In this document: positions 1 to 11,760 of the stretch, piece after piece
Layout: every line of letters begins with the position of its first letter
Position numbering within the stretch: position 1 is the stretch's first letter
Made by a program: the position numbers and the translations under genes
NCBI RefSeq assembly: GCF_030272615.1
Contig: NC_081406.1
Location: 109,319,283-109,383,282, forward strand
From: Cryptomeria japonica
Taxonomy: Eukaryota; Streptophyta; Pinopsida; Cupressales; Cupressaceae
DNA length: 64,000 nucleotides
Direction: 5' to 3'
The notes under the pieces: generated by a model
What the model was told of the DNA's origin: nothing
Database searches by the model: none
Seen by the model: the letters and a program-made list of their open reading frames with translations, nothing else

Positions 1-841
1 AATGTTGAGCTACCCTGTTAGGGGATTTATAGATTAAGGCCTATCAGGACCTACTTGATTAAGAGATTTTGATTTTGTAACTGTTAGGATAACAACAATT
101 AAAATGATCTTCATGTAAAACTTCTGTGTCTGATAAGATCCGCTTCAGTTCCTCCAAAACTTCAACAACACACTAATACAGAGCTTCACTAATCACCGCA
201 CAATCAGAATCTCAATATTTGCCTTCGATCTCATACATGCATTCATAACTCATCACACTTTTTATAGACATCAACTTAGTCAGCTAACAATCTTGGAATA
301 ATTTCGTAGGTTCAATGAATCTAGACAAACTAACATTGCACGTTGAACTTATGTCGGTTACTGCTATAACAAACCAAAAACAAGATAAAACTTGTACCGG
401 TTTACCGATCTAGTGACTTTATCACTATCAGTTAAGTGTCCATCAAAATGCCTGCTCTGTACATCAAATCTCGCTTGTCCAGTTGAATCTATCAATGCGG
501 TCATGAAAATAGCTCCAAATACCTATCTCCATCATTTCTTTAAAACCAGATCATCCTACTTTTCATCAATCGCTTGTACCGGTTGCATGAATGCAACTCT
601 ATCTCTATTTATCGGTTGAAGTCCTAATTACCAGTTCTTTGTTAAACTAGCTTATGTACTAGTTATACCTTAGTGGTTGGCTTCCAAGACTTAGATGACT
701 ACAAAAGCATTGTTGTCATCAATGACAACACAAGACTTAGTCATCGAACATGAATCTCAATCTCTTCATCACATTCACCAATCAATCATTTACCTGTTGC
801 ATATCACCAACAGTCTTTGTCGGTTCAGTCAAATGCCAACA
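1..841 (-). repeat. Copia-1 3' LTR (partial)
   Basis: Position 1 aligns with 6643 of the other LTR. The inner end reads TGTTGGCATTTG on the minus strand, directly after the polypurine tract. Most differences from the 5' LTR are transitions, as expected from decay of methylated cytosines. Confidence 0.9.
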
Positions 842-1030
842 TTCTCCCCCTTTGGCATTGATGGCAATACTTAGGAAAAAAATTATCGACTAAGTGTGCA
901 AAAATAAAAATTGACTTCATGACATATACTCCCCCTTTGAAAGTGTGTGCTATTAAAAGACTTAAACTACTACTCCCCCTTTACTTTTACATACAAAATT
1001 TTGACTGATAACTATTACTCCCCCTTTGAC
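842..1030 (-). promoter_or_regulatory. Polypurine tract and three extra PPT-like copies
   Basis: The minus strand reads AAAGGGGGAG just before the 3' LTR (about 844-854). The same motif recurs at about 928-939, 972-984 and 1017-1028. Repeated PPT-like motifs before the 3' LTR are a known trait of Sirevirus-type copia elements. The copy touching the LTR is the likely primer for plus-strand synthesis. Confidence 0.7.
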
Positions 1031-1069
1031 AACAATGCCAAAAAAAAAAGTAAATACATGAAAGATAAA

Positions 1070-4000
1070 TACATGTTACATCAAAATGTGCATCAAAATT
1101 GCAATAGCATATATGAATGTCTTTATAATGCAATCTTAGAAAAAACATCACTAAAATGAGACTTTAATTGTTTCAAATCATTATGCCATGTCTCCAAAAC
1201 AGTGTCAGTTATCTCCACATGTGTCCTGATATGTCCAGCAAACTTCTCCATGGCATCTATGGTACTCATCTCCAGTGTTGCAAGGATAGCTTCAAATTAT
1301 TTATAAGCTCTCTGCAAGATTTCCACCTTCGGTATCAATTATGTCTATAATTCCTGCAGTGATCTAATCCTCTTAACCTCTTCATTTTCATAAGCTTTCA
1401 GCTTATGCTGAATTTCTACAACCTATCTTCCAAAATTGATAGCAGAGTCATTAAAGGGCTTGAATGACTCACTAAGAACTTCAAGTTCTTGCTTAGCTTC
1501 CTCCTTCTTCTTCAAATCAACACAAAACAATGAAAATTTAGAAACAGTTGAGAGGATTTTACCTTTGGTCTTAAGTCCTTCTTTCAAATAGTCCTTATTG
1601 ATAGTCAAGGTAACTTTACCTTTATCAAATTCATTCATCAATTGCTCAGTTCTTTTCTTCTTGTAATCCTTCTCAACACTAATATAAGTTGCATCCTCAA
1701 ATCATTTCATTTGCTCTACAACATCAGAAACAAGTTGTCCAAGCTTATCAATAGGAGTAACAAAATTATCTGTATCAGTTTCTGCTAGGAGACTTGACAA
1801 AATCTCAACAACATTCTTTATTGTTTTTGCCTCCTTCTGTTGCTCTTTCATCCTCTTCTTCTTGGCTTAGGATTGCATGGCAGTTGCAATATCCATCAAC
1901 TCAATTGAGCTCAAATTGTCCATGTCTAGTGGTCCTTTGATGCTTATAGCATCATCATCATCTTCATCAATAATTTTCTTTTTAGAATCAAGTGACAAAG
2001 GTGTCACTTTAGATTCAGTCTTCTATGCATCTTCAGGCTTATCTTTTGTCACTTCCTCTTTCTTTTCACTTTCCTTATCCTTTTTAGTTTCATGTACCAG
2101 TGGGAGCTATGTATCAATAGTTTGAGTTACTACCAGTGGCTCCTCATCCTTCTTTTCTTCTTCATCTTTATTTTCTTCATGTCCATGTTCTTGTTCATGT
2201 TGCTCAAATATTTGAACATCAACATCCTGTACATCTACATTGTTAGTATCATCAGCATCATCATTATTACCGATATCATAATCATCAGGGATGTTCACTG
2301 GTTCAATTTGTGTGTTCACTGGTTGATCATCTACTGGTTGATCACCCTTTACAATTTCATCAGGTTGAAAGTCACTGGTATCAATATTGTCCAGAATATC
2401 TTCTGTCTCAAACTTCTCTGATTGCTCTTCCTCCTCAGGAATCAAACCCAGTAACTTCTTCAATATTAGCTCAGTTTCCATGTGAATTGATTGGGTTTCA
2501 CCAATTAGAAGTCTTGTCAACCTTTTCTTGGATCTAAAAGATGATTTAGCCTTTACCAAAATTTCATCTATCTCCTCTCTTGTAGCTTCAGGTTGCAGAT
2601 TTTTAAGAATGTATTCCATGAATTCTCTATCCTATTTTATGGTTGCCTATCATCTAGCCTCAAGCTTTTCATACAAAGAATTTGGAATCTGCCCTTGCAA
2701 TTCAATTAGGGCTTTACTATATTTATTCATCATAAAAACTATTGCATCCTCTATCTGTCTTTGTTCATCCTCACTAAACTTATCATACAGTTTATTCAGG
2801 TCCTTAAGAATTTCACATTCCTTAATATGCATAAACCTCATTTCAAAAATTGTAAGCTTAGTTACTAGTTTCTTTACCATCTTAATAGTGGAAGTTCCAA
2901 CATCCTTTGATCTCTTACCACTAGCTCTTAAGGCTTTCTTCTCACCTTTTGACTTAGTTGCTTCTTCATTAGTTGTCGGTCTCTTTGCTTGCTCCTTTTT
3001 CCTCTTCCTGTAAACTTCTTTCACCTTGGGTGCTTTAGGTATAGGGGGATCAATGATTTTACCTTTTCTCTTGAATTGAATCTTGGAAGGTTTCTCCTTC
3101 TTTGCCTCTGCAGGTGTCTCCTTCACCATTGTACTCCTTGTTTCTCTACTGGTTTTGGTACCGGTTGGGGCACTAGATGCTCGTGCATGTTGTGCAGCAT
3201 GTCTTGCTCTTGCTTATGTAATGGCCTCCTTACTAAAACCTTATTGTTCAGTAAATGCCTCCACTTCTTTTCTCACTTTCTTAGCAATTACTGGTCTATT
3301 AAGTTCTGAATGCACTTGAAGGGATTTCTCCTTGTAAGTGCCAAAATGTTCTTATGTTGTATCTACTGGTTGAGCAAGCAAATGATCAGCATATGCAATC
3401 AGAAGATCCTTGTCCACTTCATATCCCATGGGCATAACCCATGTAGTCTGAGGCTCAGCTACCTCAATCATGCAAGTATCTATATCAACCATAAAGCAAA
3501 TTGCGTTTTCATACCAGTTGACAACCTTTGTCGGTATCCTTTCCCTTGCATGCATTTTCTTTTGAAAGTCCTTAAAATATCCCCATGCAATCTTTCCAAA
3601 ATCATTACCAAGCATTCTTATGCTATTCTTCATTTGCACCAATGCTGGAGTGCCATCTATCCATTGGATATCACCAATACCGAGGAAATAATTTTGAAAG
3701 TAAAAGAATAAACCAAGAATTAATTGACCAAATTTGAACCTTAACATCTTATCATTCTTGATGGATTCTAGGTTCAACGTCAGTTGACTCCTCAATGCCT
3801 CATACAATTCATAATCAACATCCTCTTTTATCATCCGGTGGGCAGTGTGAATAGCAACAACATGGATGTTGTTCATCGTGCTAGAGTAATAGATCCAGTA
3901 ACCAATAACCATTGAGGCATATTTCATTGTCGAATCATTGATATTATTCACCGTCATTTCTCTTCCATCCCATCTTGAATTAGTCATCCTTTCAACGTCA

Positions 4001-4560
4001 TTCTTAGGAACGAATCTCAATACTGGAACCTCATCGGTGGCACAAAGTCCGATGACTGCGTGAATAGCTTCCTTAGAAATTTTATGTGGTCGGTCGAGCC
4101 ACATAAACTAGTCAGGAATTCTGCTAAGAACATATCTCACAAGTTCATTATCAAAATCATCAATGGTGTTTAGGGCATTGTGAAACCTTTTCTCGGCAAC
4201 CCTTTTGAATTGTTCCTTCAAAATACCATTCTTATCACACAATGCTCTATATTGGTAAAAAATAGCAGCCATACCAAGATCATTTATTTTGCAATGATAT
4301 AAAGATATAACATCTTCAACATGTAAGACACCATAAGGAATTCCGGATAGGGATCCGACAGGATCAATTGCCTCAAACTTAAACAGGTACCTCTTAAATT
4401 CAGGACGGGGTCTATCAATAACATCAACTAGATGTGGGGTGTCCATCTTCAATGATTCAAAAAGATAAGCAAATAACAAGTTGTATGGATAAATACCTTT
4501 TACCACTTCTGCACTAGGGTTCCAAACACCAACAAAGCTTTCTCACCGATTGTCGATTGC
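1070..4560 (-). pseudogene. ORF-X: long decayed frame of unknown function in Copia-1
   Basis: One minus-strand frame runs about 1,150 codons, interrupted by roughly a dozen stops but with no obvious frameshift. The open pieces at 4506-4108, 4104-3352, 3129-2650, 2619-2107 and 1641-1423 are all in the same phase. The order is: a folded-looking part of about 400 residues (4550-3350, with VWNPSAEVVKGIYPYN and RWDGREMTVNN); a Lys/Arg-rich stretch (3100-2900); a helical part; an acidic stretch rich in E and D (2480-2110); and coiled-coil-like segments to about 1420. I recognise no family. It lies where copia pol should be. It could be a captured host gene or a lineage-specific accessory gene. The single preserved phase shows that it was once a real coding sequence. 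Confidence 0.6.
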
Positions 4561-4908
4561 AAATCACACCAGATCACTTCAAATCTCTGTCAATGCTGCA
4601 AACACAAACTCTGCTTTGTTTTATTCACTCTCTGAGTGCCCACAAGAATGCAATGTGATAAATAACATTCAAAAAGTTCCTTTTATTTGCCCATTATCTA
4701 CCACATTAAATGTCATTACCGGTAAAACCCTAAAATATTTTATAACACACTACCGGTTCTCATAACACATCAAACCTACCGGTTTGATCATAAAATCATT
4801 TCTTAATATCATAATACATCAAAGTATGCAAATTTAACATACCTTATGGTTCTTCAGGGGGTTTTGAAATAGATCTAACATCAAGCTCCCCTTAAGCTTT
4901 TTAACAAC
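4561..4908. other. Non-coding stretch between gag remnant and ORF-X
   Basis: AT-rich, with three ACCGGT-containing motifs between about 4718 and 4788. No frame links gag to ORF-X here. It could be a spacer, promoter or intron for ORF-X, but nothing in the sequence decides this. Confidence 0.4.
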
Positions 4909-6232
4909 TTAGTTTGTCGATGAAAAGTTCTCCACACTAGGTGAAGAATTAGGATCTTCTGATGTTTTTTCTTCAGTTTTCTTATCATCCTTCTTTTTCC
5001 AAATTATGTTCATTTCAACTCTGGTCTTCTCCACAGAAACTTTCATCTTCCCTTTTCGGTCAACAAATTGATTCACCGGTTGGTTCACCTTACTCTGCAA
5101 AACTTTGCAATATGTCCCGATTTATGACAATGATAACAAGTCATACTAGATGCTCTCCAAGGTCCTGCATTGCCTCTACCAGTCCTTCTTCCTCAGTTCA
5201 TAGCTACATGATTGTAGTTATGACAAATTGTGCAAACCACATTCATCCTCTTTTCCATCTTATAGGGACTAAACCGGTTATCATAGGGTCTCTGCCAGTT
5301 AGGACTTCTCCGGTCATTAAAGCTTATTTTCCAACCACCACCAAACCTTTGACTCATGTGAGGTGTCGAAATATTTTCTCTATACCTGCACTCAATGACT
5401 CTACGTACATGCATGTTGCAAGTGTAACAATAACCATTAATTTTTCTAGGCTTATATCCTTGATATGTATCAGGTCTATAACCATGAGTAACATTAGATT
5501 TGCTTCTACAAACATTAGTAATATGTCCTGGCTTATGACAATTGAAACATACAGGTTTGTAAGGTTTCTTACCGATGGATTTCTAAACTTTAGGTGGAGA
5601 TTTACCTTCTTGCATGTTGTCCTTTTACTGAAAGGCTCACCTTTCTCAAATGTATTGTATCCCAATCCAGTTGTATCACCTTTCATCCTCTGAGATTGGA
5701 TCTGCTCATCAAGCATGGTAGAACTTTTTTTAAACTTTGCAAGCTTCTCATTAGCATCAACAAGTTCTTGTGTAAGGTCTTAATTCCTTTTCATAAGAGT
5801 CTCTCTAAGAGACATTGCCATATCTAGTTCTGCCTTTATTTCTTCTTTTTATTCTTTCTCTTCATACCAATGTGCGTATAGAGTGTCATTTTCCTGATTT
5901 AACTTAAATATCTCATGTTCTTTCTCTTTGATCTTGTCTTCTATTTCCCTCCTTGCTTCAAGTTCCTGACTCGTCTAGATGGTTATGGATTCAAGCTCTC
6001 TCCTCAAATTAGCCTTCTCATCATTCAATTTCTCCATTTCATCAACCAATGCATCTATGTTTTCTATGTTTTCTTCATCAGAAGATCTGCTCTTGGAAAC
6101 CTCCAACAATTGTTCGATTAGCTCTCTTCTCTTAGCAAGTGAAGCTTTATACGTGCCTCTTTGTGTTTCTAGGGCTTCCTCAGTTTCTGCAAGTTTATTA
6201 GACATCTCTCTATAACTCATATCCCCCATGTC
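4909..6232 (-). pseudogene. Copia-1 gag remnant: coiled coil and four zinc knuckles
   Basis: The frame starts at an ATG about 45 nt inside the primer site (MGDMSYREMSNKLAETEEAL) and is a heptad-rich coiled coil to about 5975. After stops it continues to a TTGLGYNTF motif, seen in Sirevirus-type copia gag proteins, at about 5650. Then come four Cys-rich motifs: CFNCHKPGHITNVC (intact CCHC, about 5508-5549), CYTCNMHVRRVIEC (His lost), CTICHNYNHV (last Cys lost) and CYHCHKSGHIAKFC (intact, about 5098-5140). These bind RNA in functional gag. The N-terminal capsid-like domain normal for copia gag is missing, and stops and frameshifts make the copy dead. Confidence 0.7.
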
Positions 6233-6276
6233 TACCTTAGGGATCCTTCTCGAGCAGTTAAGCCTCAAGGAAGTTT

Positions 6277-6289
6277 GGCACTGATACCA
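6277..6289 (-). other. Copia-1 primer binding site
   Basis: The minus strand reads TGGTATCAGTGCC two bases inside the LTR. It matches the plant copia initiator-Met tRNA primer site TGGTATCAGAGC apart from one base. Confidence 0.85.
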
Positions 6290-6291
6290 AT

Positions 6292-7483
6292 TGATAAACT
6301 TATAAGGCACTGAGAGGGGGGGGGTGAATCAGTGCAAGAAAAAACAATAGGAATCTGATCACCAACTTAAACAACTTAAAACTTAACAAGCATAAGAGGA
6401 ATATCACCACATAAGCTAGTTCCCAATAAAACAAATTCCACATAACACAAGAGATTTATACATGGAAACCCAAAAGGGAAAAACCACGGTGGGAGATAAT
6501 ACCCACAATATTCACTATCCGCAGAATAGAAATCTTGATCGGTTAAGGTCTTACAAATATGCTCGGTTAGGAGCAGACCCGGTTAAGAGATTTAATATTA
6601 TGAGCCCTCTTAGGATCAACCTCACAAGAGGATTTAAACTCAGATGTTGAGCTACCCTATTAGGGGATTTACAGATTAAGGCCTATCAGGACCTACCCGG
6701 TTAAGGGATTTTGTTGCTGTAACTGTTAGGATAACAACAGTTCAAATGATCTTCATGTAATAGTTCTATGTTTGATAAGATCTACTTCAATTCCTCCAAA
6801 ACTTCAACAATACATCAATACAGAGCTTCACTAATCATTGCACAATCAGAATCTCGATATTCACCTTCGATCTCATACATGCATTCATAACTCATCACAC
6901 TTTTTATAGACATCAAATTAGTCGGCCAACAACCTTGGAACAATTTCCTAGGTTCAATTAATCTAGACAAACTAAGATTGCATGCCAAACTTATGTCGAC
7001 CACCGACATAACAAACCAAAAATAAGACAAAACCTGTACCGGTTTACCGATCTAGTGACTTTATCACTACCGATTAAGTGTTCATCAGAATGCCTGCTCT
7101 ATGCATTAAATCTCACTTGTTCGGTTGAATTTGCCAATGCGGTCATGAACATAGCTCCAAATACCTATCTCCATCATTGCTTTAAAACTACATCATCCAA
7201 CTCTTCATCAATCGCCTGTACTAGTTGCATGAATGCAACTCTGTCTCTATTTACCAGTTGAAGTCCTAATTACTGGTTCTCTATTAAACTGTCTTTTGTA
7301 CTGGTTATACCTTATTGGCTGTCTTCTAAGACTTAGATGACTACAAAAAAATGGTTTCAATCAATGAAAACACAAGACTTAGTCATAAAACATGAATCTC
7401 AATCTCTTCATCACATTCACCAATCAATCATTTAACGGTTGCATATCACCAACAATCTTTGTTGGTTCCATCAAATGCCAACA
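6292..7483 (-). repeat. Copia-1 5' LTR
   Basis: 1192 bp, TGTTGG...TATCA on the minus strand. It carries the C-rich-loop hairpin (GCACTGA at 6307-6313 pairing with TCAGTGC at 6329-6335) and the nested hairpin region 6461-6510 shared with the other copia LTRs here. Confidence 0.88.
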
Positions 7484-8499
7484 TGTAAATATCACTAAGA
7501 TTATGGATTCTTTATTTAAATACTATAAATAACTCTTTTCTAGTTGATTCTTTTATGTAAAATCTTAGATACAAGATTAATCTTTATACCTAGAGGAAAA
7601 CTAATGCTAGTAATATCCTATTTCTTGATCATTTGCTTACTTTGGAGGAACTAAAAATTATAATCTGTCGGTTAACAGATTTGCCTTTCTCTAATTTGTT
7701 TTATAATGACTCATGCATACCCCTGCTGAAGAGAAAAAGAAACCAACATTTGGGTGAACCAATTATTGGTTTACCCTCTGCATAAGGGTGCAACTCCCCA
7801 TATGATATTCAATGAATTTTAATGTAAAGTAATCGCAAAGAAATGCACTTTTTACCAGAAAGCGAGAAAGGCTTTTCACATCCATTTTCAACACAATATG
7901 AATGCTACAAAACAATTATTCATAATGTAAAAGCCACATACTTGAACTTTAAATATTGCACTCTTATAAAACCAACTCTACAAAATGTGCTCAATGTATT
8001 ATGGACTCTAATCGAGACTCACTCATTCCTCAAATGACAAGGGGGATCAAAACATCCAAACAAACATCAAAAAAATAATTTCATTTATCAAATGAATTCA
8101 CAGACATAATAAGTGGATAATCAAAGAAGTAAGATATTATGCACACAAACATATATCCCAACAGAGATTTTCTCTTTCATTCAAACACATTGATTTGAAG
8201 GTTGTGCAAAATATATCATTTCATTCACAGAGAAAATGTCTTCACTGAAAAATCCAAAAGAAAATTAAGTTTGCTAATCCCTTTCCAAAAAATTTTGGGA
8301 CCTTCACAAAAGCTTGCTTAATTACATATATAGCCTCCAGGCTCATAGTTTTTTTTGAAATAACCAGAGTTCTTTTTTAAACTCTATCCTAGAGTTAAAG
8401 AAATTGTCTTGCTTAAAACTAAATAAAACTTAAATGGCTAGCCATAGACAAAATGAAAACTCATTGATAACCCGATCAAGACTCCAATGTGATAGAGGA
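7484..8499. other. AT-rich intergenic DNA
   Basis: The right flank of Copia-1 begins TGTAA, the expected target duplication, which cannot be checked because the left end is off the window. I see no gene, repeat pair or RNA here. Confidence 0.5.
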
Positions 8500-11400
8500 A
8501 ATGGCTGGTTTATCATGTTTTTCCGCAGTGCCATGTACATTCTGCCACTCCAAGTGTGTCATTAAGAAGTTGAGGATGACCTGATAATGCGGGAGCCCAA
8601 TATGTAGAATGCATTGTTTCCAGACTTCTTTATCTGTGTTTACTTGCATGACTTATTTTATGTGCTCGTAGATGATCAAAGCAAACTACTAGCATTGACT
8701 CGATTCTAACCACCCTGGAGAAGTCATCCGTAGTTAGAGATTTCACTTCTTTAACGAGCTACACTCTCTCCTTAAAAGTTTTGACCATGTTTGTTGCATG
8801 CTCAATTGTCTGTCTGTCATCTTTCAGGAGCTGTATATCGATGCATTTCAAATCTTTCTGCATCATCTCGATGAGCTCTTTCAATCCTTTTAATAATTTG
8901 ATGGTTTCTTTGTGACCTTGTTTGATGATTGAGTTTCTCCATTCAACATTTTTCTTTGACACATACAATACATTATCATCCAAGCTATCCACAGGCTTCT
9001 CGGCAAGAAATTTCATGATCCCAATTTTTTGTACATCATTCATTTGTGCTAAAATCGCTACCCATTTATTTCTTTCTTCGTCCCATGTTGCAACTTCCAA
9101 ATCCATCTCTTTACTCGCGGCTATAACATTATCATATACCTTGATTAAGCTAGCAATGTAATTTATGCCTTGCTACACTATGGAGTCAAGCCATTCATCA
9201 AAAATCTCAGCTATCATACAACTTCTTTGAACCTGATTCAATAGCTTATGGTTTACTGGTGATTTAGGATCAAAAGACAATGACATTTGTGACAGAGGCT
9301 AATGACTCGGGTGATGTATGGCATTGATATATTTTTGCCATTTGTCTAACAACCTATTTCATTTCTCGCTTGTCTTTCTCATCCTGTTAGGTTCTGGATA
9401 GCATTCTTTTGGTGGAAGATTCCAAATGTTTGGCATCCGTAGCTCTAGAAGCAACTCCTAGATCAATTTTCTCAATGATAAAATCTTTTTCAATGGCATT
9501 TTCTGGGTCTTTATCAGAGATAGGCTTTGCCACTTCTGCTACCTAGGGCCCTGTTTCATCATTGACCTCCATCATAGCCTCTGTTTTAAGCTTTTTGGGT
9601 TTGGATATTTTTCCAAGACACTTAATAACCATATCTTCCATGGGAATGGTAATAGGAACCACACTGTGTTTCTTGCCAATAGAAGCTCCGAGCCATCGAG
9701 AAACACTGGAGGATTCTTTGGCCGGAGGTGTCTAATAATCTGGTAGATCAACAACAGTCATGGTGCATATTGGGTCTGGATTTTCTTCCGATTCTTTCTC
9801 TCTATCTGCATCCTGAACTAAAGGATTATTTGACACTTTCTCATCCATGGCCACCTGGGCTTCCTCACTCAAATCCAGGTCCACAACAATTTGGTCGGCT
9901 GCTGGTTCTCTATTTCTCTTTCTACTCCTAGAATGAGTGACTCAAACTACTATGGAGCTCAATGGGGATTTCTTTGACCTCTTGGTTTGAACCTCTCCAA
10001 CTTTCGGTCTTGTGGAACCTACAATATCAACAATTACATTAGAGGAGGAAGTGGGAATTTGTGTTGCAGCATGAAGTGGACCAACTGTTATCTCGTTAGG
10101 ATTAATGATTGACTCCTTTCTAAATTTGCAGTCCCTCAACCACTGCTTCGTTCTCCTTATAAAATTGAAGGTCTTGGCCTGGATACTTTATTCTTCTCTC
10201 CTGTCCCAATCAATTTCAGGGATGGGTTGCCCTTGAACCTTTACATCAAATTCAGGATCTAGCACATCTTCCCCCTCTTCTTCTTGTATTCCTATCATAT
10301 TTATTAACAATCTCATTGTAACAATCTGTTGCACAGTGAACGTTGACCACAATCTCCTTCTAACTTCAAATTAATCACAACAGTTTTCCCAATAGTCTTC
10401 TAATTGGGGTTCATGAAAGAAATTTGCATCAACATTTAAATGTTCCACATCATAGCCTCTACTATCAAACTTACGTCGAGCAATGTAGGGCTATAAATTC
10501 AATTTCTTGAACTCTAATTCTAGGTTCAAAGCATCAGAAGTGGATTTACAACTATAATATCCAAGTTCAATTGGGAAGGCTATTGCAGATTTACTCTTTG
10601 CCCCTAACTTTTTATCAATGTGAACAAGTTGTCTACAAACTTCAATAAGTATATAGCTATCGAAGGCATACCTGGGAAATTTGAATGGTTCACCTTCAAA
10701 GCCCCCTACTCTAATGTAGGTAAATCTGGGAAATTGAATAAAATAGCTTCCATATATGCTAATTAGCTTCATAGCTTTAGACAAAATTCTTTTGTTTGTG
10801 TCTCCCCACAGTTCAAAGACAAGTCTTCTTGTGAAAACATCATTTCATCTAGTAACATTTTCAGCATATCTCTGTTGTTGCAGGTGTGGATAATAATCGT
10901 AAACCTTCATGCCATCCACCCAAGGCTCATGATGTAACCCTTGCCACTCTCTAGTACAAGCCAAAATATAAAATAGATATGAAGATACGTAAAAACTAGA
11001 CATTCCAACAAAATTACTCAAACCCTCATGAAGCCTTTCAGCAATAACCTGTGCCCAGTCAAGATATTTTTCACCAGCCAACAATACCTGAATGTAAAAA
11101 TACATGCAGTCATCCGAGTAGAAAGCATGTGAATTCCCTTTGAGTTTGTTTAACAAAATCACAATATCCCGCACCTCTGTTATGAAATGCTCTCTTGTAA
11201 GAGGTTTGGGTAATCGGGAACCCCCTTTCTGAACTTTTAGGAGTCAATTCCTGACAATGACACTCTTGTAGGTGCTTTTCTTCTCAGAGAAGAATGAGTA
11301 TGAAGTACCAATGGACCAATCTTCATATGGATCCTTATGAGGAATTCCAATTGCGGCCATCACCATTTCCTTGTTGATTTTTACTAACAATTCACCACTG

Positions 11401-11760
11401 TTAGTCCTAATGCACATGTTACTGATGACGTACATGTTCATACATGCTATCACCAATTCTGGGGAAGGGGCAATAGTTGGGAATGCAACAGCTTCAATCA
11501 AACCACTTTTAACAATTCTTTCCATCATTGAGTTAGCTTCAGGGTTTCTAGATCTTTCCAAAAAATCTCCTAAGTCAGCTTGGGCTAAAGAAGTGTCACC
11601 CAATTCTGGAAGTGTACTGACTAAGCATTATGTGTGGCCAAGCTTTGGAAGAGTTAGCCTCATGATAGCCACTTTTGCATTCATCAAAAAATTTCTAGAA
11701 AGAACAAAATTCTATTCCAAAGCAAATAATTTTATTATATTTACTTAATGAGCTAGTAAC
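8500..11760 (-). pseudogene. ORF-Y: second long decayed frame of unknown function
   Basis: Minus-strand open pieces at 11603-11244, 11174-10845, 10784-10491 and 10139-9942 share one phase. The piece at 9106-8759 is in another phase, so at least one frameshift lies between 9942 and 9106. The first 370 or so codons look folded (VKSGLIEAVAFPTIAPSPEL, then FYSDDCMYFYIQVLLAGEKY and FPRFTYIRVGGFEGEPFKFP). They are followed by charged, low-complexity sequence and a helical, Lys/Glu-rich C-terminal part. I do not recognise the family. No flanking LTR pair is visible. By analogy with ORF-X it may be the accessory frame of an old retroelement, but a decayed host gene remains possible. Confidence 0.5.

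Larger units (their letters stand above)
1..7483 (-). mobile_element. Copia-1: non-autonomous copia-type LTR retrotransposon, cut by window start
   Basis: Two direct repeats, 1-841 and 6643-7483, are the same sequence at roughly 90% by eye, with mostly C/T and G/A differences. They are LTRs of one element read on the minus strand. The 5' LTR is 6292-7483, followed inward by an initiator-Met-type primer site and then gag. The 3' LTR is preceded by a polypurine tract. About 350 bp of the 3' LTR lie outside the window, so the outer target duplication cannot be checked. The 5.45-kb interior has a gag remnant and one long unknown frame, but no protease, integrase or reverse transcriptase that I can find. 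The element therefore depended on other copia elements for movement. Confidence 0.88.

Noticed and set aside
2092-3319. Plus-strand frames rich in Phe/Leu/Ser over ORF-X
   Set aside because: Antisense shadows of the Lys/Glu-rich ORF-X; they look like membrane proteins only because Lys/Glu codons read backwards give Leu/Phe/Ser.
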